NCBI RefSeq assembly: GCF_910588715.1
Contig: NZ_CAJURG010000001.1
Span: forward strand, 216,263-280,262
Source: an uncultured Clostridium sp.
GTDB lineage: Bacteria > Bacillota > Clostridia > Clostridiales > Clostridiaceae
Reading direction: 5' to 3'
DNA: 64,000 bases
Each line of letters begins with the position of its first letter. The first letter of the stretch is position 1. Position numbers and translations under genes: made by a program. The notes beneath the pieces are model-generated. The model was not told the DNA's origin and did no database searches. It was given only the letters and a program-made list of their open reading frames with translations. Of the stretch, positions 33,573 to 42,583 are shown piece by piece.

Positions 33573-33603
33573 AGATTGATTTTTAATAAATCAATCTTTT
33601 TTT
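33571..33603 (+). terminator. Terminator of kdpDE-like operon
   Basis: Stem 33571-33582 with 33588-33599, 5-nt loop, T-run to 33603. The left arm overlaps the kdpE stop codon. Confidence 0.88.
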
Positions 33604-33625
33604 GTTAAAAAGGCATATAAAAATC

Positions 33626-33693
33626 TCACAGAATTTTCACATTAAAAAATAAATAATCACACTGTTTTAACAACTAATGACTTAAAATATATT
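33626..33693 (+). promoter_or_regulatory. Promoter of the Trk operon with three TCACA direct repeats
   Basis: TCACA occurs at 33626-33630, 33637-33641 and 33657-33661, spaced 11 and 20 bp, i.e. one and about two helical turns. Immediately after lie a poor -35 (TTTTAA, 33665-33670), a 17-bp spacer and TATATT (33688-33693). Same-phase direct repeats abutting a weak -35 are typical of OmpR-family activator sites; KdpE is the obvious candidate. Confidence 0.5.
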
Positions 33694-33716
33694 TGTAGCT
33701 AAGGGAGGTGTCTATA

Positions 33717-34055
33717 ATGAGACAAGAAATAATTTATAAAAGAAGTTTAAGTAATCAAGTAAGACAATTAATTAATAGCGGAGAATATGAAGTTTGTTAT
33801 GACTTAATTATAGAAGAAATGGTGAGATCACCACATTCTCCTGAACCTCATAATCTTTTAGGAATATTATTAGAAAAACGTAGGAATCATTTGTTAGCTA
33901 TGAAACATTTTAGAGTAGCATCAGATTTAGACCCAACATATTTGCCTGCAATACATAATCTTAATATATATGGCAGTTTTTATCCAAGTGGGAAAGTTGC
34001 ATTTGATGAAAGTGATTTTAAATTTTCAAAAGATAAAAATTTATATAAATTATAA
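33717..34055 (+). CDS. Small TPR-like protein of the Trk operon
   Basis: A 112-residue protein with helical repeats: SGEYEVCYDLIIEEMVRSPHSPEPHNLLGILLEKRRNHLLAMKHFRVASDLDP reads as about one and a half tetratricopeptide repeats (shown core NLLGILLEKRRNHLLAMKHF). GGGAGGTG lies 6 nt before ATG 33717; GTG 33708 overlaps the binding site. As first gene of the potassium operon it may be an assembly or regulatory partner of TrkA/TrkH; no function is established to my knowledge. Confidence 0.8.
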   Translation: MRQEIIYKRSLSNQVRQLINSGEYEVCYDLIIEEMVRSPHSPEPHNLLGILLEKRRNHLLAMKHFRVASDLDPTYLPAIHNLNIYGSFYPSGKVAFDESDFKFSKDKNLYKL

Positions 34056-34098
34056 TATGATAAAAATAATATTTGATATGTTTTAAGGAGAAGAAAAA

Positions 34099-34524
34099 AT
34101 GAAAATTAAAAATATTAAATTAAATAAAAATGTGTTAATTATAGGATGCGGTAGGCTAGGTGCAAGTATTGCAAATACTTTTTCAGATAAAAATATGAGT
34201 GTAACTATTATTGATATACAAAAGGATTCTTTTAGAAAATTATCACCATCTTTTTTGGGATTGTTAATGGAGGGAGATGGTATGGATATGGATATTTTAG
34301 AAGAAGCAAATATAAGAAAAGCAGATGTAGTAATTGTAGTTACTGATAATGATAATATTAATATTTTAGTTTCACAAATTGCAAAAAATATTTTCGAAGT
34401 TCAAGAAGTTATTATTAGATTATATGATCACGAAAAAGAATGTGTATGTAGGGACAGTAATATAAATACTATTTTCCCAGCATTATTATCTTCTAGTGAA
34501 GTTGATAAAATTTTAATGGTATAG
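34099..34524 (+). CDS. trkA: TrkA/KtrA-like RCK_N protein
   Basis: A 141-residue cytoplasmic regulatory subunit with a single RCK_N Rossmann domain: VLIIGCGRLGASIANTF (GxGxxG at 16-21), the acidic ITIID-type strand end VTIIDIQKDSF, and GDGMDMDILEEANIRKADVVI. It lacks the RCK_C domain. AAGGAG precedes ATG 34099. The next gene encodes a second TrkA-type protein, so gating of TrkH is probably shared by two different RCK subunits. Confidence 0.88.
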   Translation: MKIKNIKLNKNVLIIGCGRLGASIANTFSDKNMSVTIIDIQKDSFRKLSPSFLGLLMEGDGMDMDILEEANIRKADVVIVVTDNDNINILVSQIAKNIFEVQEVIIRLYDHEKECVCRDSNINTIFPALLSSSEVDKILMV

Positions 34525-34537
34525 GAGGAGTATTATT

Positions 34538-35203
34538 ATGAAAAATAAGATATTATTAGTTGGCGGATTTAATAAAACAAATGCTTTAGCAAATTCTCTT
34601 ATAAGTAAAGGATATTCAGTAACAATTATTAATGAAAATTATATGAATTGTATGAAGCTAGCTGAAAATAATAATTTAAAAGTTATTCATGGGGATGGGA
34701 CAAAGCCATATGTATTGCAAGATGCAGAAGCATATGATAATCAAATAGCTATAGCTTTAACACAATATGATGAGCAAAATTTAGTTATTTGTCAATTATG
34801 TAAGAAAAAGTTTGGAATAAAAAAAACTGTTGCTTTAGTAAATGACCCTAAAAAAACTGAATTTTTCTATAAAATGGGTATAGATTCAGTAGTGTGTGCT
34901 ATAAATACAATTACTGGAATTATTGAGCAACAAGCATTTATTAATGAAATTGATACAGTATTACCATTAACACAAGAAAATATTAGTATTTCAGAAGTTT
35001 CGATTTTAGCATCATCTCCAAGTGTTAATAAGAAAATATGGGAAATAGACTTACCTAAAGAAGTAATTATTGGATGTATATTAAGAGGTGAGAATAGTAT
35101 GATTCCAAAAGGAGATACTAAATTACTTGCAGGAGATATTATTATAATAATATCATCTAAGAAAAATCAATCATTAGCAATTAAAGAGTTAACAGGTAGG
35201 TAA
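34538..35203 (+). CDS. trkA: TrkA-like protein with RCK_N and RCK_C domains
   Basis: A 221-residue RCK protein. The nucleotide loop is atypical: ILLVGGFNKTNALANSL in place of GxGxxG, while GDGTKPYVLQDAEAYDNQIAIALTQYDEQN is normal. A C-terminal RCK_C domain (about 140-221) ends DIIIIISSKKNQ. AGGAGGAG precedes ATG 34538, 13 nt after the first TrkA. The altered glycine loop suggests weakened or different nucleotide binding compared with its neighbour. Confidence 0.87.
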   Translation: MKNKILLVGGFNKTNALANSLISKGYSVTIINENYMNCMKLAENNNLKVIHGDGTKPYVLQDAEAYDNQIAIALTQYDEQNLVICQLCKKKFGIKKTVALVNDPKKTEFFYKMGIDSVVCAINTITGIIEQQAFINEIDTVLPLTQENISISEVSILASSPSVNKKIWEIDLPKEVIIGCILRGENSMIPKGDTKLLAGDIIIIISSKKNQSLAIKELTGR

Positions 35204-35209
35204 ATAGTT

Positions 35210-36679
35210 ATGAAAAATGTATTTATAAATTCTAGTAGCTTAGGTAAGTTAATGTTAATTGTAAGTATGCTTGTTATTGTACCGATATTTTTATTACCTA
35301 TTTATCCAGAAGATATAAAATATCTTCCTGCTTTTGTTGGCACTGCATTAATTTCTATAATATTATCTATAATAGTTTCTATGTTAACTATAAAAAATAA
35401 TAATGAAGAACCTTTTACTATTAGAAGTGGAAGCATTATAGTTTTATTTGTTTGGTTATATAGTTTTTTTATAGGAGCATTACCTTTTGTATTTGGAAAT
35501 CAATTAACTTTTGTACAAGCTTTATTTGAATCAGTTAGTGGATGGACAACAACAGGATTATCTGTTATGGATGTAAGAGAAGTACCTAAAATATACTTGT
35601 TTTATAGAAGTTTTATGCAGTATTGTGGAGGACTTGGATTTGTAATGTTAATGGTTATGTTGGTTCAAGGTAAGCAATCTATGAGTTTATATAGTGCAGA
35701 GGGGCACCCTGACCAATTAACTCCTAATTTAGGTAAAACTGCAAGAACAATATTTATAATGTATTTTGGATATTTCTTAATTGGAACTATTGCTTATAAA
35801 TGTTTTGGAATGTCACTTTTTGATTCAGTTAATCATGCAATGTGTGCATTATCAACAGGAGGATTCTCTACTAAATTTGATAGTATTGGAGCTTATAATA
35901 GTATTGGTATTGAAGCAGTTACAATTTTTCTAATGATTATTGGTACAACTAATTTTGCAGTATTATTATTACTTTCAAATAGAAAGTTTAAACAATTTTC
36001 TAAAGTAAGTGAAATGAGATTTTTATTTTTACTTCTTATAATTACAGTACCTATGATTGCAGCATCATTATCTTATAAACTATATATAAGTTCTGGTGAA
36101 TCTTTTAGAGTTTCTCTATTTAATGTAATATCAGCTTTATCTACAAGTGGATTTTCTACTATGAGCTATTCAGAATGGCCAACCTTTAGTATAGGAGTAA
36201 TGATATTATTAATGATTATTGGTGGTGGAATAGGTTCTACTGCTGGTGGAATGAAGCTTACTAGAGCATATTTAATGTGTCGTATAGTAAAAGAAAATAT
36301 AAAGAAGAGAATATCTCCTTCAAGAGCAATTAGTAACCCATATTTTAATAGGGCACAAGGTAAAACTTATATTGATAAAGGAATGGAATCTGAGGTAGTA
36401 GGATTTATTTTTTGTTATTTATTTATTTTTATAATAGGATCTTTACTTATTACTTTAACGGCAGATTGTTCATTAAGTGATGCTATGTTTGAGTTTGCAT
36501 CGTCATTAGGAACAGTAGGATTATCTATAGGTATAACAGGACCAACTACTAATGATTTTACTTTAATTGTTGAAATAATAGGTATGATACTTGGAAGATT
36601 AGAAATTTTTATTGTAATTATAGGTATTCACTTAAGTTTTAAAAAGATTATAACTTGTTTTAAAAAATATAGAAATTAA
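35210..36679 (+). CDS. trkH: TrkH/KtrB family potassium transporter
   Basis: A 489-residue potassium-translocating subunit with four M1-P-M2 repeats: the P-loops SVSGWTTTGLSVMD, ALSTGGFSTKFD, ALSTSGFSTMSYS and SSLGTVGLSIGIT carry the selectivity glycines. Loop GGGIGSTAGGMKLTR lies between repeats three and four. It follows the second trkA by 6 nt and closes the operon. Uptake is expected to be gated by the two RCK proteins. Confidence 0.95.
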   Translation: MKNVFINSSSLGKLMLIVSMLVIVPIFLLPIYPEDIKYLPAFVGTALISIILSIIVSMLTIKNNNEEPFTIRSGSIIVLFVWLYSFFIGALPFVFGNQLTFVQALFESVSGWTTTGLSVMDVREVPKIYLFYRSFMQYCGGLGFVMLMVMLVQGKQSMSLYSAEGHPDQLTPNLGKTARTIFIMYFGYFLIGTIAYKCFGMSLFDSVNHAMCALSTGGFSTKFDSIGAYNSIGIEAVTIFLMIIGTTNFAVLLLLSNRKFKQFSKVSEMRFLFLLLIITVPMIAASLSYKLYISSGESFRVSLFNVISALSTSGFSTMSYSEWPTFSIGVMILLMIIGGGIGSTAGGMKLTRAYLMCRIVKENIKKRISPSRAISNPYFNRAQGKTYIDKGMESEVVGFIFCYLFIFIIGSLLITLTADCSLSDAMFEFASSLGTVGLSIGITGPTTNDFTLIVEIIGMILGRLEIFIVIIGIHLSFKKIITCFKKYRN

Positions 36680-36720
36680 AAAATGGCACCATAGGAATTA
36701 TCCTATGATGCCATTTTTTT
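36679..36720 (+). terminator. Terminator of the Trk operon
   Basis: Stem 36679-36696 with 36701-36718, one mismatch, 4-nt loop, T-run. It lies between convergent trkH and birA. Confidence 0.88.
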
Positions 36721-36756
36721 ATATTATAATTATTAATATTTTTTATGGATTTTTAT

Positions 36757-37557
36757 TTAATTAAGCATCCTGATAGTTATTTCACTTGAATTTAAAGTCT
36801 TTATAGAACCATCATTATGTTTTACTATTAAATAACCATCTTTATTTATATCAATCGCTTTACCTTTATATTTAATGTTATTAATTATATATAATATTTC
36901 TTTATTTAAAATTAAACTTCGTTTTTTATACTCTAAAATAAAATCATAATTGTTGATTTTAGGAATAATATTTAAAATATTATTTATTATTTCTGAACAA
37001 AGCTTATTTTTACTTACTTCTGTATTATTATCTTGATAAATAGCTCCTGCAATTTCTTTAAGTTCAGTTGGAAAATTAAATTTAGGTTTATTAAAATTAA
37101 TTCCTATTCCTATAATTAAGTAATTCATATTTTTATTTTTAAAATCTATGGATGTTTCAGCTAAAATTCCGCCTACTTTTTTCTTATTTATATAAATATC
37201 ATTTATCCATTTTATTTGACATTCTATACCTGTAACTTTATATATTGCATCACATATTGCTACACAAGATGAGGTTGTAATTAAAACAGGATTTAATGCT
37301 GATAAATTTTCACGTAATATAATGCTCATATAAATACCAGTATTAGGAGGGGAGTAAAAACTTTTTCCCATTCTACCTTTGCCTGATGTTTGTTCTTCGG
37401 CAATTATAACTGTACCATGTTTAGCTTCATTTAAAACCAGTTGTTTTGCTATTTCATTGGTAGAAGGGATTGTTTTATAAGTATATATATTTATATTTGA
37501 AAATTCTTTATTTAAATTTATATATATTTTTTCTTTTAATGATTGATTTTTTATCAT
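36757..37557 (-). CDS. birA: Biotin--[acetyl-CoA-carboxylase] ligase, class I
   Basis: Attaches biotin to the AccB lysine via biotinyl-AMP. The 266-residue protein has the ligase core TIPSTNEIAKQL, GKGRMGKSFYSPPNTGIYMS (biotinyl-AMP loop), IKWINDIYINKKKVGGIL and a C-terminal SH3-like domain. The N-terminal winged HTH of bifunctional BirA is missing, so it cannot repress by itself. A TTGACA-17-TATAAT promoter with a FabT-like operator precedes it (37578-37614), suggesting co-control with the accB-containing fatty acid operon at 55-64 kb. Confidence 0.93.
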   Translation of the reverse strand: MIKNQSLKEKIYINLNKEFSNINIYTYKTIPSTNEIAKQLVLNEAKHGTVIIAEEQTSGKGRMGKSFYSPPNTGIYMSIILRENLSALNPVLITTSSCVAICDAIYKVTGIECQIKWINDIYINKKKVGGILAETSIDFKNKNMNYLIIGIGINFNKPKFNFPTELKEIAGAIYQDNNTEVSKNKLCSEIINNILNIIPKINNYDFILEYKKRSLILNKEILYIINNIKYKGKAIDINKDGYLIVKHNDGSIKTLNSSEITIRMLN

Positions 37558-37577
37558 AATAATTTACCTCCAAAAAA

Positions 37578-37614
37578 ATTATATTTAAATACAAATATTT
37601 TGTCAATCAAAATA
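37578..37614 (-). promoter_or_regulatory. birA promoter overlapped by a FabT-like operator
   Basis: On the minus strand TTGACA (37606-37601), 17-bp spacer and TATAAT (37583-37578) are a perfect sigma-A promoter. Across the -35, 37598-37612 reads TTTTGTCAATCAAAA on the plus strand: one half ATCAAA is identical to the fab-operon palindromes TTTGATnATCAAA, the other half is degenerate. Confidence 0.65.
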
Positions 37615-37785
37615 ATTAAAATATTCCTTATTAAAATAATAAATTATTTTAATAAGAGTCACGATATATTAAAAAGCAAATATAATAACTGTGTACTGAT
37701 ATTAATAGGCGTTTTAAAAATTATGTATATATAATTTTTAAATATAAATTAAATATAGGTATTAAAACAATAAGAGGTGTAAAAA

Positions 37786-37986
37786 GTGTTTAAGAAATTA
37801 AATTTATCAGAAAAGGATTATGAATATTTAACAAAAGGTTTATCAAGTGGGGTATTATTAGGAATAATAATTGGGACTTTAGTAAAAGATATTTTGTTTT
37901 TCTTTGCACTTGGAGGAATTTTAGGAATTATTTGTGCTTTTATATTTTCATATTATAAAAAATTTAAGTTACATCATAAAATTTAA
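37786..37986 (+). CDS. Small Gly-rich membrane protein
   Basis: A 66-residue protein with GTG start, preceded by AGAGGTG at 6-nt spacing. Two hydrophobic segments (about 19-35 and 38-53) with glycine-zipper character, GLSSGVLLGIIIGTLVKD and ALGGILGIICA, and a basic C-terminal tail. Family not recognised. A good terminator follows. Function unknown. Confidence 0.7.
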   Translation: MFKKLNLSEKDYEYLTKGLSSGVLLGIIIGTLVKDILFFFALGGILGIICAFIFSYYKKFKLHHKI

Positions 37987-38007
37987 ATAGGTGTTTTTAT
38001 GCAAGAA

Positions 38008-38040
38008 AAAACAGATTATATTAGTAATCTGTTTTATTTT
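38008..38040 (+). terminator. Terminator of the small membrane protein gene
   Basis: Stem 38008-38018 with 38025-38035, 6-nt loop, T-rich tail. Confidence 0.85.
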
Positions 38041-38211
38041 TTATAATTAAAGTATTTTAAATTCATTTATAGTTTATATGATAATAAAATAAATATAATT
38101 TTGTTAAGAATAAGTAAGCCTAATATTATATAGAATAATTTATAAATATAATATAAATTTAGTTTTAATATAATAAATATTAGATTATTTTAAAATTTAA
38201 GGAGTTGTGTA

Positions 38212-38529
38212 ATGGAAAATACAATAAATAGAATAAGAAAGTTTAGAAATGATAGGGATTGGAATAAGTTTCATTCTCCCTCAAATTTAGCAAAGGCAAT
38301 TTCTATAGAAGCAGCAGAACTATTAGAAGAGTTTTTATGGGATAATGAAAATTATAATAAACAAAATGTTGAGGAAGAGTTAGCTGATGTTATGGTTTAT
38401 TGTTTACATATGGCAGATGCTTTAGATGTTGATATAAATGAGATTATAAATAGTAAGATGAATAAAAATGAAAAGAAGTATCCCATAGAAAAATCTAAAG
38501 GAAATAGTAAGAAGTATACAGAATTATAA
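38212..38529 (+). CDS. MazG-like nucleotide pyrophosphohydrolase
   Basis: A 105-residue all-alpha NTP pyrophosphohydrolase of the iMazG/dCTPase type: W-KFHSP-NLA, EAAELLEEFLW and EELADVMVYCLHMAD give the EExxE-12-ExxD metal site. It cleaves non-canonical or excess (d)NTPs to NMP and pyrophosphate. AAGGAG precedes ATG 38212. It is 61 nt upstream of metH with no terminator between, so cotranscription is possible but no metabolic link is evident. Confidence 0.9.
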   Translation: MENTINRIRKFRNDRDWNKFHSPSNLAKAISIEAAELLEEFLWDNENYNKQNVEEELADVMVYCLHMADALDVDINEIINSKMNKNEKKYPIEKSKGNSKKYTEL

Positions 38530-38590
38530 TAATTATATGTAATTTAATATTATAGTTATTTATAATTTTATAAGGTAAATTGGAGGATAA

Positions 38591-41500
38591 ATGAGGAAAT
38601 ATAATTTAATTGATGTTTTAAAAAATAAAATTTTAGTTTTAGATGGAGCTATGGGAACTAGTATACAAAATTTTAAGTTAAGTGAAGAAGATTATAGAGG
38701 AAAACTTCTTAAAAATTTTGATAAAGAACAAAAGGGAAATAATGATTTATTATCTATAACAAAACCTGAAGTTATAAAAGAAATACATAGGAGGTTTTTA
38801 GAAGTTGGATCAGATATGATTGAAACAAATACATTTAACTCTAATAGTATTTCACAATCAGATTACGGATTAGTTAATTTAGTGTATGATTTAAATTATA
38901 CCTCAGCAAAAATTGCTAGAGAAATTGCTGATGAATTCACTTTTAAAAATCCAAATAAACCAAGGTTTGTAGCTGGTTCTGTAGGACCTACTAATAAGAC
39001 GTTATCAGTATCTGTGGACGTAGAAAATCCTGCATATAGAGAAATAACTTTTGATGAGCTTGTAAAATGTTATAGTGAGCAAATATCAGCTCTTATTGAT
39101 GGTGGAGTAGATTGTATATTAATAGAAACAGTTTTTGATTCTTTAAATTGTAGGGCAGCTATAATTGCAGCTAATAATGTTTATGAAATTAAGGGCATAA
39201 CTCTTCCTATAATGATTTCTGGAACTTTAACTGATAAATCAGGAAGGCTTTTATCTGGTCAAAAACTTGATGCTTTTGCAGAATCTGTTAAAAATGAAAA
39301 TGTTATTTCTATAGGACTTAATTGCTCTTTTGGTGGCAAAGATATAGTATCTTTTATAAAAGAACTAGCTAATACTCAAGATATGTTTATATCAGTTTAT
39401 CCAAATGCGGGACTACCTAATATTTTAGGTGAATATGATGAGTTACCAAGCATAACAGCTGAATTTATAAAAGAGTTAGCTAAAGAAAGAAAAGTGAATA
39501 TAGTTGGCGGATGTTGTGGTACTACTGCAAGCCATATAAAGGCAATAGTTGATGCTATAGATGGATTAAAACCAAGAGAGATTCCTAAAATTAAAAAAGA
39601 AAGTACTTATTGTGGTCTTGAAGTAGTAATAAGTAATAAAGAAAATAATTTTATAAATATAGGGGAAAGAACTAATGTATCTGGTTCCGCTAAATTTGCA
39701 AGGCTTATTAGAGAGAAAAAATATGAAGAAGCTTTGTATATAGCAAAAGAACAAGTTGAAAATGGAGCTCAAATAATAGATATTAATTTTGATGATGGAT
39801 TATTAGATAGTTGCAAAGAAATGGAGCATTTTTTAAAATTATTAGCATCTGATCCAGAGATATCTTCTAAGCCTATAATGATAGATTCTTCTAGATGGGA
39901 TGTTATTGAAACAGGACTTAAAAGTATTCAAGGAAAACCAATCGTGAATTCTATTTCTTTAAAAAATGGAGAAATAGAATTTTTAAATCATGCTAAGATT
40001 ATTAAAGATTTTGGAGCTGCAGTAGTTGTTATGGCTTTTGATGAAAAAGGACAGGCAGATACATTTGAAAGAAAAAAAGAAATATGTTCTAGAGCATATG
40101 ATTTATTAGTTAATAAATTAAATTTTCCTCCACAAGATATTATATTTGATCCTAATATTTTAGCAATTGGAACTGGAATTGAAGAACATGACAATTATGC
40201 TATTGATTTTATAAATGCTACTAAGTGGATAAAAGAAAATCTTCCATACGCTAAAGTTTCGGGTGGAATTTCAAATTTATCATTTTCGTTTAGAGGAAAT
40301 AATATTATAAGAGAAGCTATGCATTCTGTATTTTTATATCATGCTATTAATGCAGGTATGGATATGGGGATTTTAAATCCAGGAATGATACAAATTTATG
40401 ATGATATTCCGAAGGACTTATTGGAATTAATTGAAGATTTAGTTTTAAATAGGCGTAAGGATGCAGCTGAAAGATTATTAGATAAAGCAGAATATTATAA
40501 AAATGGAACTATTATAACTAAAAATAATAAAAATGAGTGGAGAAAATATAATTTAGATAGTAGGTTAAGCTATTCACTAGTTAAAGGAATAACTGAATAT
40601 ATTGAAGAGGATTTAAAAGAGGCTATTAATAAATATCCTAAGGTACTTAATATTATAGAAAAGCCATTAATGGATGGCATGACTAAAGTTGGAGACTTAT
40701 TTGGTAGTGGAAAAATGTTTTTGCCTCAAGTAGTTAAATCGGCAAGAGTTATGAAAAAAGCTGTATCTTTTTTATTACCTTATATAGAAAGTGAAAAAGA
40801 AAAAGGTAAAAAATCTAAAGCAGGCAAGATACTTTTAGCAACAGTAAAAGGTGATGTACATGATATTGGTAAAAATATTGTTAGTGTAGTTCTTGCTTGT
40901 AATAATTTTGAAATAGTAGATTTAGGAGTAATGGTTTCATGTGAAGATATAATAGAAACTGCTATTAAAGAAGATGTTGATGTGATTGGATTAAGTGGAC
41001 TTATTACACCATCTTTAGATGAAATGTCTCATGTAGCAATTGAAATGGAAAAAAGGAATATAAATATACCAATAATAGTTGGTGGTGCTGCAACATCAAA
41101 GCCTCATACTGCATTAAAAATAGCTCCTAATTATAGTGGAGTAATTATTTATGGTTCTGATGCTTCAAAAACAGTTGAAATATGTAAAAAGCTTTTAAGT
41201 GAGGATAAAGATGAATATATAAAGTCTATTAAATTAGAATATCAAAATATAAGAAATAATTATAATAAATATGAAAAGAAAATGATAACATTAAAAGAAG
41301 CTAGAAATAAAAACTTTAAAATAGATTGGAATACTAGAAATATTTTCAAGCCTAATTTTATTGGAATAAAAGAAATAACTGATTATAAGATATCTGATTT
41401 AGTACCATATATTGATTGGACTTTTTTCTTTGTAGCATGGGAAATGAAGAAATTATATCCGGATATTTTAGAAGATTCTAATTATGGAGAGGAAGCTAAA

Positions 41501-42250
41501 AGGATATTTAATGATGCTAATAAAATGTTAAATTTTATAGCGGAAAATAATATTATAAATTTAAAAGGTGTTTTTGGAATTTTTAAAGCAAATTCCATTG
41601 GAGATAATATTGAAATTTATAATGAAGATAATAGTTTATTAACTACTTTTAATCTCTTTAGGGAACAAAGAAGTAAAAGTTGTGGTGAATATTTATGTTT
41701 ATCTGATTTTATTGCACCTAAGAACTTACACAAGGAAGATTATATTGGTGGCTTTATTATAACAACAGGGATTGGAGCTAATGAATATGCAAAGAAGTTA
41801 GAAGAAGAGGGGGATAATTATAGCTCAATTCTTTTAAAACTTGTTTGTGATAGATTAGCTGAAGCATTTTCTGAAAAATTACATGAGGATATAAGAAAAA
41901 TTTATTGGGGATATGCACAGGATGAAAATTTAAGTATTAAAGATATATTTAAAGGAAAATATAGAGGAATACGACCAGCTTTTGGATATCCATCACTTAT
42001 TGATCAAAGTCAAATAAAAAAATTATTTGATATCTTAGATGGTGAAAATATAACAGGAATAAAATTAACTGAAAGTTATATGATGAATCCAGCAGCTTCA
42101 ATATGTGGATTGTATTTTGCTTCTGAAGATTCAAGATATTTTAATTCTAATTTAATAGATAAAGATCAAGCTGAAGATTATGCAGAAAGATGTGGTATTA
42201 CTAAAGAGAAATTAGAAAAATTTTTACCAAATATATTAGCATATAAATAA
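38591..42250 (+). CDS. metH: Cobalamin-dependent methionine synthase, full length
   Basis: Transfers the methyl group of 5-methyltetrahydrofolate to homocysteine via methylcobalamin. All four modules are seen in 1219 residues: homocysteine domain with zinc motif VGGCCGTT (about 300-310), pterin domain (about 340-610, INIGERTNVSG and NSIS), B12 cap and Rossmann domain with DVHDIGKNIV (about 754-763, the cobalt-ligand His) and the AdoMet reactivation domain (about 900-1219, RPAFGYPS and ESYMMNPAASICG). Length matches the E. coli enzyme. GGAGG lies before ATG 38591. I see no S-box or T-box in the 61 nt upstream. Confidence 0.96.
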   Translation: MRKYNLIDVLKNKILVLDGAMGTSIQNFKLSEEDYRGKLLKNFDKEQKGNNDLLSITKPEVIKEIHRRFLEVGSDMIETNTFNSNSISQSDYGLVNLVYDLNYTSAKIAREIADEFTFKNPNKPRFVAGSVGPTNKTLSVSVDVENPAYREITFDELVKCYSEQISALIDGGVDCILIETVFDSLNCRAAIIAANNVYEIKGITLPIMISGTLTDKSGRLLSGQKLDAFAESVKNENVISIGLNCSFGGKDIVSFIKELANTQDMFISVYPNAGLPNILGEYDELPSITAEFIKELAKERKVNIVGGCCGTTASHIKAIVDAIDGLKPREIPKIKKESTYCGLEVVISNKENNFINIGERTNVSGSAKFARLIREKKYEEALYIAKEQVENGAQIIDINFDDGLLDSCKEMEHFLKLLASDPEISSKPIMIDSSRWDVIETGLKSIQGKPIVNSISLKNGEIEFLNHAKIIKDFGAAVVVMAFDEKGQADTFERKKEICSRAYDLLVNKLNFPPQDIIFDPNILAIGTGIEEHDNYAIDFINATKWIKENLPYAKVSGGISNLSFSFRGNNIIREAMHSVFLYHAINAGMDMGILNPGMIQIYDDIPKDLLELIEDLVLNRRKDAAERLLDKAEYYKNGTIITKNNKNEWRKYNLDSRLSYSLVKGITEYIEEDLKEAINKYPKVLNIIEKPLMDGMTKVGDLFGSGKMFLPQVVKSARVMKKAVSFLLPYIESEKEKGKKSKAGKILLATVKGDVHDIGKNIVSVVLACNNFEIVDLGVMVSCEDIIETAIKEDVDVIGLSGLITPSLDEMSHVAIEMEKRNINIPIIVGGAATSKPHTALKIAPNYSGVIIYGSDASKTVEICKKLLSEDKDEYIKSIKLEYQNIRNNYNKYEKKMITLKEARNKNFKIDWNTRNIFKPNFIGIKEITDYKISDLVPYIDWTFFFVAWEMKKLYPDILEDSNYGEEAKRIFNDANKMLNFIAENNIINLKGVFGIFKANSIGDNIEIYNEDNSLLTTFNLFREQRSKSCGEYLCLSDFIAPKNLHKEDYIGGFIITTGIGANEYAKKLEEEGDNYSSILLKLVCDRLAEAFSEKLHEDIRKIYWGYAQDENLSIKDIFKGKYRGIRPAFGYPSLIDQSQIKKLFDILDGENITGIKLTESYMMNPAASICGLYFASEDSRYFNSNLIDKDQAEDYAERCGITKEKLEKFLPNILAYK

Positions 42251-42289
42251 AATATATAAGTATTCTTAGTTAGATAATTTAAGAAATTA

Positions 42290-42487
42290 TTGACAATTAT
42301 TTCAAATAGATATATGATTATTTTATATTTTATTTACAGGAATTAAATTTAAAGTAAATTTTTGTTGTTAGGATATTAAGAAAAAATTAATTATGATCTT
42401 AAAGAAAGTAATTAATAAATTAACTTAAAGTATATAAAGGTTATATATTTTATTTAGCTAGCTTTCTTTTTGAAAGCTAGCTTTTTG
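42290..42487 (+). ncRNA. Candidate small RNA: strong promoter to terminator without an ORF
   Basis: TTGACA (42290-42295), 17-bp spacer and TATGAT (42313-42318) form a strong sigma-A promoter in the 333-bp gap after metH. A perfect 11-bp stem (42456-42466 with 42472-42482) plus T-run ends at 42487. Between predicted start (about 42325) and terminator, about 160 nt contain no ORF with a binding site longer than 11 codons. It is either a small RNA or a terminated leader; hydE starts 97 nt beyond. I do not recognise an Rfam-type motif. Confidence 0.5.
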
Positions 42488-42583
42488 TATTTTAAAATTA
42501 AATTTTGATAATCTATATAAATTTTTACTTTGAATAAATAGTAATATTAAATAAATGCGTTTATTGTTAAAAGGGAGATTTTA

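Noticed and set aside
33604..33716. Possible c-di-AMP (ydaO) riboswitch ahead of the Trk operon
   Set aside because: The gap is too short and lacks the conserved motifs; only the TCACA repeats and a promoter are seen.
37543..37734. 63-residue plus-strand frame over the birA promoter
   Set aside because: Overlaps the birA start and promoter on the other strand, lacks a binding site and has low-complexity Ile/Lys/Asn composition.
38530..38590. Possible S-box or T-box leader for metH
   Set aside because: Only 61 nt separate the MazG-like stop from metH and no stem, T-box or SAM motif is visible.
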